From assembly GCF_021502725.1 (NCBI RefSeq), contig NZ_JAKFFS010000003.1, positions 310,001 to 374,000 on the forward strand: 64,000 bases of DNA. The letters run 5' to 3'. Shown piece by piece: positions 44,386-53,641 of this stretch; within the stretch, counting starts at the first letter, position 1, and each line of letters starts with the position of its first letter. A program made the position numbers and the translations under genes. The notes under the pieces were generated by a model that saw nothing but the letters and a program-made list of their open reading frames with translations, was not told the DNA's origin and did not search any database. The stretch is from Dyadobacter sp. CY345 (GTDB lineage: Bacteria; Bacteroidota; Bacteroidia; Cytophagales; Spirosomataceae).

Positions 44386-45729
44386 ATGGCATCAGCACAT
44401 TCGATTCCTTCTATTGAAGAACGGTTTGAATTCACTTCGGGAGCTAAAAGAAACCTGATAATTGGGGGCGCAATTGGTGCGGCTTTGGTTGTGGTAGGTG
44501 TTTATTTAGCAGCTACCGGTGGAGGTGGACATCAGGAAGCAGAAGCAGCACATGGTGCAGTGAATGCTATAACCGGACATGCAGCAGCCGGACATGAAGC
44601 AGCAGGTCACGCCGAAGAGCATCATGTAAGCTGGTTAACACGTATTTGGGCAAACCTTTGGGTAAACGCGGTTTATTTTACCGGGATTTCCGTTGTGGGT
44701 ATGTTTTTTATATCATATAACTATCTTGCACAAGCGGGATGGTCAGCAGTTTTTAAAAGGGTACCGGAAGCAATGCCTGCATTTTTACCTGTGACTGGGA
44801 TTATTATGCTTGTAGTATTCTTTTTAGGTGGTCATGATCTTTTTCACTGGACACACTCAGAAGTTTACGAAGTTGGCGGACCTGAATATGATGAGGTACT
44901 AGCTGGAAAACAAGGATATCTGAATACGCCATTTTTTGTTGGCAGAATGATATTTTACTTTGTTGCCTGGTATTTTATGTGGAGGAAAATTCGTCAATTT
45001 TCGTTGGAAGAAGATCAAATCGGTGGAACAGAATTATATGATAAATCAATACGTTTAGGAACAGCATTTCTTGTTGTATTTGGCGTTACGTCATCAACAT
45101 CTGCATGGGATTTCGTAATGTCTGTAGATCCTCACTGGTTTAGTACAATGTTTGGATGGTATACATTGGCAAGCTGGCACGTTGCTGGTCTGGCCGTTAT
45201 CACGCTGACCGTTGTTATGTTAAGAGAAAGAGGTTATTTGAAAGCTGTAAATTCTAGCCACCTTCGCGATTTAGGAAAATTTGTTTTTGCATTTAGTATT
45301 TTCTGGACTTATGTATGGTTTGCTCAGTTTCTTTTGATCTATTATGCAAATCAGCCGGAAGAGATTATTTATTTCATCGAACGTTTCAGAGGTCACGGAA
45401 GTATTTTCAAGGCTCCATTCTTTATTACATTGTTCCTTAACTTTTTCTTGCCATTCCTTGTTTTGATGACAAGGGACTCTAAGTTTACGCATTCGATTCT
45501 TAAAGTTGCTTGCTGGAGTGTAATCATCGGTCACTATATGGATTTTTACACGAACATTATGCCAGGTAGTGCTGGAGATACGGCGGGATTTGGCCCGTTG
45601 GAATGGGGATTTTTCATTGTCTTCATTTGTGGATTTGTTTGGTCAATGGCGACTCAGTTGGAAAAAGCAAATTTGATTCCAAAACATCATCCAATGTTGG
45701 AAGAGTCATTGCATCACGATATCGCCTAA
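44386..45729 (+). CDS. actF: Alternative complex III subunit ActF (polytopic membrane protein)
   Basis: A 447-residue inner-membrane protein with about ten TM helices, related in fold to ActC. After the first TM it carries a loop of about 35 residues rich in Ala and His (seven His between residues 47 and 83), unlike the family core. Later motifs include HDLFHWTHSEVYEVGG and VMSVDPHWFSTMFGWY. It completes the actABCDEF set and is 21 bases from coxB, consistent with a complex III-oxidase supercomplex. Confidence 0.94.
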   Translation: MASAHSIPSIEERFEFTSGAKRNLIIGGAIGAALVVVGVYLAATGGGGHQEAEAAHGAVNAITGHAAAGHEAAGHAEEHHVSWLTRIWANLWVNAVYFTGISVVGMFFISYNYLAQAGWSAVFKRVPEAMPAFLPVTGIIMLVVFFLGGHDLFHWTHSEVYEVGGPEYDEVLAGKQGYLNTPFFVGRMIFYFVAWYFMWRKIRQFSLEEDQIGGTELYDKSIRLGTAFLVVFGVTSSTSAWDFVMSVDPHWFSTMFGWYTLASWHVAGLAVITLTVVMLRERGYLKAVNSSHLRDLGKFVFAFSIFWTYVWFAQFLLIYYANQPEEIIYFIERFRGHGSIFKAPFFITLFLNFFLPFLVLMTRDSKFTHSILKVACWSVIIGHYMDFYTNIMPGSAGDTAGFGPLEWGFFIVFICGFVWSMATQLEKANLIPKHHPMLEESLHHDIA

Positions 45730-45750
45730 TTTGCTTAACCTGTTATTATC

Positions 45751-46863
45751 ATGTATTTTATCATTGGATTAGTTGCCTTAGTTTTTGTGGTTCTCACGGT
45801 CATCGTGGTAACCCGGCTGCAGGATGTTCTTAAAAATGTAAAGAAACCAGAATCAGCTGACGAAGCTCCTTCAGGAAACGGTTGGAATGGTGCAATGTTT
45901 ATTGTGATCATAATCGCCGCTGTTGTTGGGATCACCTGGTCATATATGCATGCGAGAGAACATTTTTTACCGATTGCTTCTTCCGTTCACGGTAGAAGAA
46001 CAGACGATCTGTTCTGGTTCTCAATGGGAATTCTTACAATTCCTTTCGCGTTTGTTAACTTTTTAATATTCTTTTTTGCCTGGAAGTATCAATATAAAAA
46101 AGGAAATAAAGCGTCTTTTTATCCTGATAACCACAAACTAGAATTAATATGGACGATCATTCCCGCAATTGTAATGGCCATGTTGGTTTTTACAGGGTGG
46201 AAAGCTTGGTCTGATATCACTTCTGACGCTCCTGCTGATTCCGAAGTAATCGAAATTACTGGAAAGCAATTCAACTGGATTGTTCGTTATGGCGGTGTTA
46301 GTGATAACAAATTGGGGAACTATAACTATAAGTTAATAGACGCCCAAAATGAAGTAGGTATTGATTTATCCGATGAAAATTCATTTGACGATTTCTTGAA
46401 CCCTACCGAAATGCATATTCCTGTTGGACGTCCTGTACTTTTGAAAATCCGTGCTCGTGACGTTTTGCACAGTGTATTTATCCCTCATATGCGTGTGAAG
46501 ATGGATGCTGTTCCAGGTATGCCGACGAAGTTCTGGTTTGTTCCGGACAAAACAACGGCTGATATGCGTGCGGAGACAGGTAATCCAAATTTCAAATATG
46601 AAATCGCTTGTACAGAGGTTTGTGGACAAGGTCACTTTTCAATGAAAATTAATCTGGTTGTTGAAGACGAAGCGTCATATAAGAAATGGTGTGCAGAACA
46701 ATCAACTTTTCTACAGACCTACCCGGAGTATCTGGCAAAAGTGCCAGACAATTTGAAAGCAAAAGCGATGAAAGGTTTGCCAGCTGATACAGCAACTCCT
46801 GCCGATACTGCAAAGACGGCTTCGACAGGGGGTGGAATTGGAACAACTGCGGCTCTTCGCTAA
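45751..46863 (+). CDS. coxB: Cytochrome c oxidase subunit II (CuA)
   Basis: A 370-residue membrane protein. The C-terminal cupredoxin domain shows the CuA site: His in LHSVFIPHMRVKMD (about residue 233) and CTEVCGQGHFSM (about residue 290), giving the Cys-x3-Cys-x3-His-x2-Met ligand set. Besides the usual two TM segments it has two extra hydrophobic segments at the N-terminus (residues 1-20 and about 48-68), so four in all. The Ala/Thr-rich tail is likely disordered. There is no fused cytochrome c domain, which fits electron input from ActE or a separate cytochrome. Confidence 0.95.
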   Translation: MYFIIGLVALVFVVLTVIVVTRLQDVLKNVKKPESADEAPSGNGWNGAMFIVIIIAAVVGITWSYMHAREHFLPIASSVHGRRTDDLFWFSMGILTIPFAFVNFLIFFFAWKYQYKKGNKASFYPDNHKLELIWTIIPAIVMAMLVFTGWKAWSDITSDAPADSEVIEITGKQFNWIVRYGGVSDNKLGNYNYKLIDAQNEVGIDLSDENSFDDFLNPTEMHIPVGRPVLLKIRARDVLHSVFIPHMRVKMDAVPGMPTKFWFVPDKTTADMRAETGNPNFKYEIACTEVCGQGHFSMKINLVVEDEASYKKWCAEQSTFLQTYPEYLAKVPDNLKAKAMKGLPADTATPADTAKTASTGGGIGTTAALR

Positions 46864-46892
46864 TTTTATTACATTAAATTCAAAACAAGTAT

Positions 46893-48773
46893 ATGTCAGC
46901 TATTGAAGGATTGGACACCGCTGTACACCACCCGGAGCAAGCGCACCATCACGAGCCACAAAGCTTTTGGCAGAAATACGTATTCAGTGAAGATCACAAA
47001 GTAATTGCCAAGCAATACCTGATCACAGGTATCATGTGGGCAGTTATCGGGATAACAATGTCGGTTATTTTCCGTATTCAATTAGGGATGCCGGATTCTA
47101 ACCTGTCATGGTTAAAGCCTGTTTTGGGTGCCTGGATCAGCGAGTCAGGTAAGTTAGATCCTAACTTCTACCTTGCTCTCGTAACAATGCACGGTACCAT
47201 CATGGTATTTTTCGTACTTACGGCAGGATTGAGCGGAACATTCAGTAATTTCCTTATCCCATTGCAGATTGGTGCACGCGATATGGCATCTGGATTTATG
47301 AACATGTTATCTTACTGGTTCTTCTTCCTTGCCAGTGTGATCATGTTTGCATCTTTATTTCTGCAAACAGGACCTGCGGCAGGTGGATGGGTTATTTACC
47401 CGCCATTAAGTGCATTGCCACAAGCGCATCAAGGTTCAGGAATGGGGATGACTTTGTGGTTAGCTAGTATGGCTTTCTTCATTGTATCTCAGCTTTTAGG
47501 TGGTATCAATTATATCACAACTGTAATTAACCTTCGGACACGGGGTATGTCATTCGATCGTCTTCCATTGACAATCTGGGCGTTCCTTATTACTGCGGTT
47601 CTTGGGCTTATTTCATTCCCGGTTCTTCTATCATCAGTATTGCTTTTGATCTTTGACCGCCATTTTGGAACGAGCTTTTATCTGTCTGAAATTTATATCA
47701 ATGGAGAGGCATTACCGAATGTAGGTGGTAGCCCAATTTTGTTCCAGCATTTATTCTGGTTCCTTGGTCACCCAGAGGTGTACATTGTCCTTCTTCCTGG
47801 TCTTGGTATTACTTCTGAGGTTATCGCTACAAATGCACGTAAGCCAATCTTTGGTTACCGCGCTATGATTGCCTCAATGCTTGGTATCGCGTTCCTTGCC
47901 TTTATCGTTTGGGCTCACCATATGTTCGTGACTGGTATGAATCCGTTCCTTGGATCGGTATTTATGTTCCTGACTTTGATCATTGCTGTTCCATCTGCTG
48001 TGAAAGGGTTCAACTATATTACTACACTTTGGAAAGGAAATATCGTTTTCACTCCTGCTATGCTTTTTGCAATCGGGATGGTTTCGTTGTTCGTATCAGG
48101 TGGTTTGACTGGTATTATTTTGGGTAACAGTGCTCTCGATATTCAACTTCACGATACATACTTCGTAGTTGCTCACTTTCACCTTGTAATGGGTGCGGCA
48201 TCGGCGTTCGGATTGTTTGCCGGGGTTTACCATTGGTTCCCTAAGATGTTTGGAAAGATGATGAACAATACTTTGGGTCAGATCCACTTTTGGTTCTCAT
48301 TCATTGGTATCTATCTTGTCTTTATTCCAATGCACTATGTTGGTATCGCAGGTTTCCCACGTCGTTACTATCAGTTCACAAGTTATGACTTCACGCACAA
48401 GTTTATGGACATGAATATGTTCATTACCGTTGCTGCGATTTTATCATTCCTTGCACAGTTTATATTCCTTTATAATTTCTTCGTGAACATTTTCAAAGGC
48501 AAAACTGCTCCGAAAAATCCATGGAGATCGAATACATTGGAATGGACTACACCAATTGTTCCTGGTCATGGTAACTGGGAAGGTGAGATTCCAGCAGTTT
48601 ATCGCTGGTCATATGATTATAGCAAACCTGGCGCAAAAGAGGATTTTATACCTCAGAATATTCCTTATTCTCAAACTTTGGAATCTAACTTCCCTCACGA
48701 GAACGAGCTGATTGCGACAGAAAAAGAAATAGAGGCTCAGAATTTTAATGACCAATTTAACACAGCTCATTAA
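46893..48773 (+). CDS. coxA: Cytochrome c oxidase subunit I
   Basis: A 626-residue catalytic subunit with 12 core TM helices that reduces O2 to water at the heme a3-CuB centre and pumps protons. The helix VI motif GHPEVYIVLLPGLG contains the Glu of A1-type oxidases and the cross-linked His-Tyr pair; WAHHMFVTGM carries two CuB His, and HDTYFVVAHFHLVMGA holds the heme ligands. The N-terminus is His-rich. The 3' end overlaps ctaA by 26 bases. Confidence 0.97.
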   Translation: MSAIEGLDTAVHHPEQAHHHEPQSFWQKYVFSEDHKVIAKQYLITGIMWAVIGITMSVIFRIQLGMPDSNLSWLKPVLGAWISESGKLDPNFYLALVTMHGTIMVFFVLTAGLSGTFSNFLIPLQIGARDMASGFMNMLSYWFFFLASVIMFASLFLQTGPAAGGWVIYPPLSALPQAHQGSGMGMTLWLASMAFFIVSQLLGGINYITTVINLRTRGMSFDRLPLTIWAFLITAVLGLISFPVLLSSVLLLIFDRHFGTSFYLSEIYINGEALPNVGGSPILFQHLFWFLGHPEVYIVLLPGLGITSEVIATNARKPIFGYRAMIASMLGIAFLAFIVWAHHMFVTGMNPFLGSVFMFLTLIIAVPSAVKGFNYITTLWKGNIVFTPAMLFAIGMVSLFVSGGLTGIILGNSALDIQLHDTYFVVAHFHLVMGAASAFGLFAGVYHWFPKMFGKMMNNTLGQIHFWFSFIGIYLVFIPMHYVGIAGFPRRYYQFTSYDFTHKFMDMNMFITVAAILSFLAQFIFLYNFFVNIFKGKTAPKNPWRSNTLEWTTPIVPGHGNWEGEIPAVYRWSYDYSKPGAKEDFIPQNIPYSQTLESNFPHENELIATEKEIEAQNFNDQFNTAH

Positions 48774-49776
48774 TTCACGTGTCAATCGTCGTTTCCGACG
48801 ATTGACACTGAATACTGTAATTACGCTTTACATCCTGATTATGGTTGGTGGAGTTGTAAGAAGTACAGGCGCTGGCATGGGTTGTCCCGATTGGCCAAAA
48901 TGCTTTGGTAGCTGGATACCTCCAACGGAGGTCTCTCAGCTACCATTAGATTATAAGGAAATCTATGGAGCTAAATTAAAAGGTGAGGTAATTTTCAATC
49001 CTGTGAAAACATGGATTGAGTATGTCAACCGGCTTTTTGGAGTTTTTACGGGGATAATGATCTTCGGGACGCTAATTGCTTCAATTCCTTATTTGAAGTC
49101 CGACAGAAAAAGCTTGTTTTTTTATAGCTTGTTGGCTTTCATACTGGTTGGTTTGCAGGGATGGCTTGGGTCGAAGGTAGTATCATCAGAGTTACATCCG
49201 GTGATGATTACAATTCATATGCTTTTGGCCATTGTAATTGTCTTCATTTTGATATATCTGTTCATCCGTGCTTCTTATTCTCCGGAAAGGGATGGGAAAT
49301 TGTTCGCTGATCAGGGGCTGATTAACAAATTTAGTTTGCTTGTCCTGACGTTATCACTGATACAGATCTTGATTGGAACGCAGGTACGTGAGTTGATGGA
49401 TGAGGTGATACGAGCTTTGGGTTATGAAGGACGTGCGAAATGGGTTGAAGAGCTTGGAGTTCCATTTTATATACACCGCTCTTTTTCCATATTGGTACTT
49501 GCTGCGAATTTGTTTTGGATTAATAAAATTATTCGTTCTATACCCGGAGAATCCAGAATTAAACAAATGGGTCTAGGCTGTTTGGTAATTTTAGGTGTCG
49601 AGATTTTCACAGGGATCGTAATGGCGTATTTTGGCGTTCCTGCATTTGCTCAACCCATTCACCTGACATTGGCCGTCATCATGATTGGATTACAGTTTAT
49701 GATGTGGCTGCTTATGAATGCCAGTCGTTTTTCTTGGGGCAAAGAAATTGTTAGACTGAAAAGGGATTTAGTGTAG
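48748..49776 (+). CDS. ctaA: Heme A synthase (COX15/CtaA family)
   Basis: A 342-residue inner-membrane enzyme that oxidises the C8 methyl of heme O to give heme A for CoxA. YILIMVGGVVRSTGAGMGCPDWP at the first TM (with Cys-Pro-Asp-Trp) is the COX15 signature, and His residues follow in HPVMITIHMLLA and YIHRSFSILV, the probable heme ligands. It begins inside the coxA 3' end, so translation is probably coupled. Confidence 0.93.
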   Translation: MTNLTQLINSRVNRRFRRLTLNTVITLYILIMVGGVVRSTGAGMGCPDWPKCFGSWIPPTEVSQLPLDYKEIYGAKLKGEVIFNPVKTWIEYVNRLFGVFTGIMIFGTLIASIPYLKSDRKSLFFYSLLAFILVGLQGWLGSKVVSSELHPVMITIHMLLAIVIVFILIYLFIRASYSPERDGKLFADQGLINKFSLLVLTLSLIQILIGTQVRELMDEVIRALGYEGRAKWVEELGVPFYIHRSFSILVLAANLFWINKIIRSIPGESRIKQMGLGCLVILGVEIFTGIVMAYFGVPAFAQPIHLTLAVIMIGLQFMMWLLMNASRFSWGKEIVRLKRDLV

Positions 49777-49796
49777 ATTGGAAATAGAGTTAAATA

Positions 49797-50687
49797 ATGA
49801 CATCAGTAGAGGAAAGCTTAGGTTTAAATAGCGTTGGAGATAAAGTAAAAGCCTTGTTTGAATTGTTAAAATTCAGGCTGGCTTCGCTGATCGCTTTTTC
49901 AGGTGCGATGGGATACTGTCTCGGAGCTTCCGATGTAAGTTGGGTGAAGATTGTTCTTTTCTGTATCGCGTCTATCGGTATCACAGGATCCGCAAATATT
50001 ATTAATCAGATTCTTGAAAAGGATCTGGATAAGATGATGAAGAGAACGCAAAATCGTCCTCTTCCAAGTGGAAGAATTTCGGTTGAGCAAGCGATTGTTT
50101 GGGCTGTATTTCTCGGAGTTTCATCATTGATTGTATTCGTTGTTTATTTTAATATGATCAGTGCATTACTGGCGCTTTTGTCGTTGGTTTTGTATGGGTT
50201 TGTTTATACACCGTTGAAACGTGTTGGCCCTATCGCAGTTTTTGTTGGAGCGTTTCCAGGAGCATTTCCGCCGATGATTGGGTGGGTAGCAGCGACTAAC
50301 CACTTTGGATTAGAACCTGGAATTTTGTTCGCGATCCAGTTTTTTTGGCAATTCCCACATTTCTGGGCGATTGCATGGGTATTAGATGATGATTACAAAC
50401 GGGCGGGTTTTAAATTATTACCTGCAAATGGTTTGAAAGACGCAGATACAACGATGCAGATTATGATTTACACGTTGTTTTTATTGCCGGTTGGGTGGTT
50501 GCCATACAAACTGGGTATGACGGGAATCAATTCTGCTTTTATAGCGACAGTTTTTGGTGTATTGTTTTTAGCACAAACATTTCATCTGATGCGTAAGTGT
50601 ACGGATAAAACGGCAAGACAACTTATGTTTGGTTCTTTCATATATTTGCCGATCGTTCAAATTGCGTTTTTGTTGGATAAATTGTGA
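49797..50687 (+). CDS. ctaB: Protoheme IX farnesyltransferase (heme O synthase)
   Basis: A 296-residue UbiA-family prenyltransferase that adds a farnesyl group to heme B to make heme O, the substrate of CtaA. The Asp-rich site reads NIINQILEKDLDKMMKRTQ with RPLPSGRIS following, and a second Asp region AWVLDDDYKRAGFKLLP lies near residue 195. About nine TM helices. It is 20 bases after ctaA, and together they supply heme A for the upstream coxA. Confidence 0.95.
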   Translation: MTSVEESLGLNSVGDKVKALFELLKFRLASLIAFSGAMGYCLGASDVSWVKIVLFCIASIGITGSANIINQILEKDLDKMMKRTQNRPLPSGRISVEQAIVWAVFLGVSSLIVFVVYFNMISALLALLSLVLYGFVYTPLKRVGPIAVFVGAFPGAFPPMIGWVAATNHFGLEPGILFAIQFFWQFPHFWAIAWVLDDDYKRAGFKLLPANGLKDADTTMQIMIYTLFLLPVGWLPYKLGMTGINSAFIATVFGVLFLAQTFHLMRKCTDKTARQLMFGSFIYLPIVQIAFLLDKL

Positions 50688-50704
50688 TATCGTAATTTAG
50701 TGAA

Positions 50705-51292
50705 ATGGAAAACATTCAACATTTGAAAGTAGACAAGGAGCCTCAGGCTACGCTTTCTATGGACCCAATGAAATTCATTCTTTGGTTGTTTGTAGTGAGC
50801 ATAATAATGCTTTTTGCATCGCAAACCAGTGCTTATCTTGTGCGTAGAGCAGAAGGTAACTGGCTTGAATTTGAGATGCCCAGGATATTCTGGTATAGTA
50901 CCGGTGTACTGTTGGTAAGTAGTCTTGCAATGCAGGCTGCTTATTTTGCAGCAAAAAAAGATGATTTCAGATTATTGAAAATAGCAATTTCTATTACTTT
51001 TGTACTTGGCCTGACGTTTCTGTGGATGCAGTTTGAGGGATGGAAACAGTTGGTGGCAATGAATGTTTACTTTGTTGGAAACCCTTCTGGTTCGTTTTTT
51101 TATGTATTTACCGGACTTCATGGTTTCCATATTATAAGTGGTATCATTGTTCTGATCTATGCATGGATCGCGGTTTTCAAGCAGAAAGTGCATTCAAAGA
51201 ATTTGCGTCAAATACAGATTTGCGCCACATACTGGCATTTTTTAGACTTACTCTGGTTATATCTTTTTGTTTTTTTATTGACTTTTAATTGA
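50705..51292 (+). CDS. Cytochrome c oxidase subunit III-type protein (short copy)
   Basis: A 195-residue membrane protein with five TM helices, the short subunit III form without the first two helices. The motifs LFASQTSAYLVRRAEGNWLEF, FTGLHGFHIISG and the end HFLDLLWLYLFVFLL are typical. Subunit III stabilises CoxA and the D-channel. A second, longer copy follows at 51306 (13-base gap). The start lies 17 bases after ctaB. Confidence 0.92.
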   Translation: MENIQHLKVDKEPQATLSMDPMKFILWLFVVSIIMLFASQTSAYLVRRAEGNWLEFEMPRIFWYSTGVLLVSSLAMQAAYFAAKKDDFRLLKIAISITFVLGLTFLWMQFEGWKQLVAMNVYFVGNPSGSFFYVFTGLHGFHIISGIIVLIYAWIAVFKQKVHSKNLRQIQICATYWHFLDLLWLYLFVFLLTFN

Positions 51293-51305
51293 TAATTTTT
51301 CACCA

Positions 51306-52076
51306 ATGGCTGCACATGTAACAACACCAGGCACGGTAGAACCCAAAATGTGGATGGGCGGGATCGAGCCGATGAAAGCAAGTTACGGGAAATTGATGAT
51401 GTGGTTTTTCCTCATCTCAGATACGTTCACCTTTTCTGCCTTGCTTGTAGCATACGGAACGCAACGTTTTAGTTTCCCTTCATATATTGGCGAAGCTGCA
51501 AATTTCACTTTTTCAAATTTGTACTGGCCTATTCCTGAAAAGGTTTATGAATCTGTTCCATTCTTGCATGGAATTTCGTTGCCATTGGTTTTTGTCGGTA
51601 TCATGACATTCATTCTTATTGCAAGTAGTGTTACAATGGTACTTGCGGTGGAAGCAGGTCACCGTATGGACCGTGCAAATGTTGAAAAATATATGCTCTG
51701 GACAATTTTAGGCGGTTTCACTTTCCTTGGCTGCCAGGCCTGGGAATGGGCTCACTTTATCCACGGGACGGATGCTGGTACTGTGATGAAAGTTATGGAG
51801 AACGGAACATGGGTCGATAAATTGGTGCATGGCGCGAACCTTACTGAAAACCAATACGGACCTCCTGCTTTTGCAGATTTCTTTTTCTTCATCACAGGTT
51901 TCCACGGAACACACGTATTTAGTGGTGTTATTTTAAATATTCTTATATTCTTCCGTTCAGCGACTGGTTTCTATGACAAACGCGGAAGTTATGAAATGGT
52001 TGAAAAAGTTGGTCTTTACTGGCACTTTGTAGACCTTGTTTGGGTATTTGTATTTACATTCTTTTATCTGGTTTAA
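51306..52076 (+). CDS. coxC: Cytochrome c oxidase subunit III (longer copy)
   Basis: A 256-residue membrane protein of the subunit III family, with an N-terminal GKLMMWFFLISDTFTFSALL, a central QAWEWAHFIHGTDA loop and the C-terminal FITGFHGTHVFSG plus HFVDLVWVFVFTFFYLV. The loop of about 35 residues between helices is longer than in the first copy. Having two adjacent subunit III genes is known in Bacteroidetes cox operons. Which copy occupies the canonical site cannot be told from sequence. Confidence 0.93.
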   Translation: MAAHVTTPGTVEPKMWMGGIEPMKASYGKLMMWFFLISDTFTFSALLVAYGTQRFSFPSYIGEAANFTFSNLYWPIPEKVYESVPFLHGISLPLVFVGIMTFILIASSVTMVLAVEAGHRMDRANVEKYMLWTILGGFTFLGCQAWEWAHFIHGTDAGTVMKVMENGTWVDKLVHGANLTENQYGPPAFADFFFFITGFHGTHVFSGVILNILIFFRSATGFYDKRGSYEMVEKVGLYWHFVDLVWVFVFTFFYLV

Positions 52077-52103
52077 TCGTAGACCTCTTCAATTCTAAAG
52101 CAC

Positions 52104-52433
52104 ATGGCAGAAGTACATCATATACACGAGCAGGATCCTAACGCAGGCGCGGAACAGCGAAAAGCTATCTGGAAAACTTTCTGGATTTTACTGGTCCTGA
52201 CAGCACTTGAGTTCCTTATTGCATTCACTGTACCTCACGGTACTTTGAAAGTTACAATTTTCATCGTGATGACAATTGTTAAAGCATTTTATATCGTAGG
52301 TGAATTTATGCACCTTAAGCATGAAACCAAGTCGCTGATTTGGTCTATCATCGTTCCGGTTATTTTTGTGGCCTGGCTGATTCTTGCGCTTCTTTTAGAA
52401 GGAAATGCTATTTTTCAGGCTATTTTCAAGTAG
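52104..52433 (+). CDS. Cytochrome c oxidase subunit IV-type protein (prokaryotic)
   Basis: A 109-residue membrane protein with three TM segments (ILLVLTALEFLIAF; FIVMTIVKAFYIVGEFM; IVPVIFVAWLILALLLEG). The middle helix with KAFYIVGEFMHLKHE is the signature of the prokaryotic COX4 family. It is a small accessory subunit of the oxidase. It lies 27 bases after the long subunit III gene and 12 bases before the Sco gene. Confidence 0.9.
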   Translation: MAEVHHIHEQDPNAGAEQRKAIWKTFWILLVLTALEFLIAFTVPHGTLKVTIFIVMTIVKAFYIVGEFMHLKHETKSLIWSIIVPVIFVAWLILALLLEGNAIFQAIFK

Positions 52434-52445
52434 AGGCTACTCGTT

Positions 52446-53090
52446 ATGATAAACTTCCGTAAAGCCGGATTACTAATATTGACATTAGTAATTCCGGCTT
52501 TGGTTTTTGTGTTCCTTAAGCTATTTGCTACCAATCATTACGATTTGCCATATTACCATCCGGAATTCACAGCGACTGGTGAATTAGCGATGAATAATGG
52601 CGATACTGTGTTTTATCAGGTGCCAGATATTTCGTTGAAAAAAACTGACGGAAATCCTTTCGTTGAGAAATTCAAAGATGGCAAGATGACGATAGTAAAT
52701 TTCCTGCCACAGGCATGTGATGACAGTTGTAAAATTGTTCTGGGACAGATAGAAAGAATTTCTGCATTGACAGAAAGTATTCCAAATCTTCAACTGTTGA
52801 CTCTTACTGAAAATTGGAACGGTAAGAACGCTAGTTATCCAGCCTCAATGGATTCGAAAAACTGGCTTGTGCTTACCGGTTCGACTGACGAGATTAACGA
52901 TGTCTGTAAAAGGGTTTTAAAAATGGAAACAAAAGTGCCAAAAGCTAAAACCAATTCGCTCGAATCTAAGTTAGTATTGATAGACACGAAAGGCCAGATC
53001 AGAGGATATTATAATTTATCTGATTTGGAAGAAACAGACAGGTTGATGGGTGAGATCAAAATTTTGGATTACGAGAAAAAATCAAATTAA
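52446..53090 (+). CDS. SCO1/SenC-family copper-chaperone-like protein
   Basis: A 214-residue thioredoxin-fold protein anchored by an N-terminal TM (LLILTLVIPALVFVFLKLF). Sco proteins deliver copper to the CuA site of CoxB. The CDDSC motif (Cys-x3-Cys, about residue 95) is present. The distal His that normally completes the copper site seems absent: the stretch before LVLIDTKGQIRGYY reads Thr-Asn-Ser-Leu-Glu-Ser-Lys, without His. It may therefore be a thiol reductase rather than a metal carrier. The position in the operon favours a role in CuA maturation. Confidence 0.87.
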   Translation: MINFRKAGLLILTLVIPALVFVFLKLFATNHYDLPYYHPEFTATGELAMNNGDTVFYQVPDISLKKTDGNPFVEKFKDGKMTIVNFLPQACDDSCKIVLGQIERISALTESIPNLQLLTLTENWNGKNASYPASMDSKNWLVLTGSTDEINDVCKRVLKMETKVPKAKTNSLESKLVLIDTKGQIRGYYNLSDLEETDRLMGEIKILDYEKKSN

Positions 53091-53101
53091 TACGAATTGT
53101 T

Positions 53102-53641
53102 ATGGCAACTGTATTGGTTGAAGAAAATAAGAAGTACAGAAAAATTATTAATATCCTTGCCATTGCAATTCCGGTTGCTGTGGCCGTGCTTATTGGTATC
53201 AGACAGAAGATAGATTTAGGAACGTGGACGAAAGTTTTGCCGCACGTGATCGGTATGTTAAATACTGCGACGGCGATCTTACTTCTCATGGGCTTTTATT
53301 TTATAAAAACGAATAATAGAAATTTGCACCGACTGATGATGACATTTGCTTTTGTCCTCGGAGCGATATTTCTGGTTTGTTACATTCTTTATCATATTTC
53401 AAACGAGTCGACGCCGTTCGGTGGTTCAGGATTCATCAGGCCGATATATTATTTTTTATTGATTTCACATATTTTGTTATCAATCGTAGTCGTCTGGTTT
53501 GTATTGAGAGCTGTTTACTTTGGTTATAGCAATCAGTTAGCGGAACATCGGAAAGCCGTTAAATGGGCATTTCCAATTTGGCTTTATGTGAGTGTGAGTG
53601 GTGTGATTGTTTATTTATTGATTAGTCCCTATTACGTATGA
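53102..53641 (+). CDS. DUF420 membrane protein (CtaM-like oxidase assembly factor)
   Basis: A 179-residue inner-membrane protein with about five TM segments and DUF420 features: PHVIGMLNTATAILLLMGFYFIK with its conserved His and Asn, LHRLMMTFAFVLGAIFL, YHISN and the SHILLSIVVVWFVLRAVY segment. In Firmicutes the DUF420 protein CtaM is required for assembly of aa3-type oxidases. Here it is 11 bases after the Sco gene, which supports that role. Its stop overlaps the next start by 4 bases. Confidence 0.88.
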   Translation: MATVLVEENKKYRKIINILAIAIPVAVAVLIGIRQKIDLGTWTKVLPHVIGMLNTATAILLLMGFYFIKTNNRNLHRLMMTFAFVLGAIFLVCYILYHISNESTPFGGSGFIRPIYYFLLISHILLSIVVVWFVLRAVYFGYSNQLAEHRKAVKWAFPIWLYVSVSGVIVYLLISPYYV

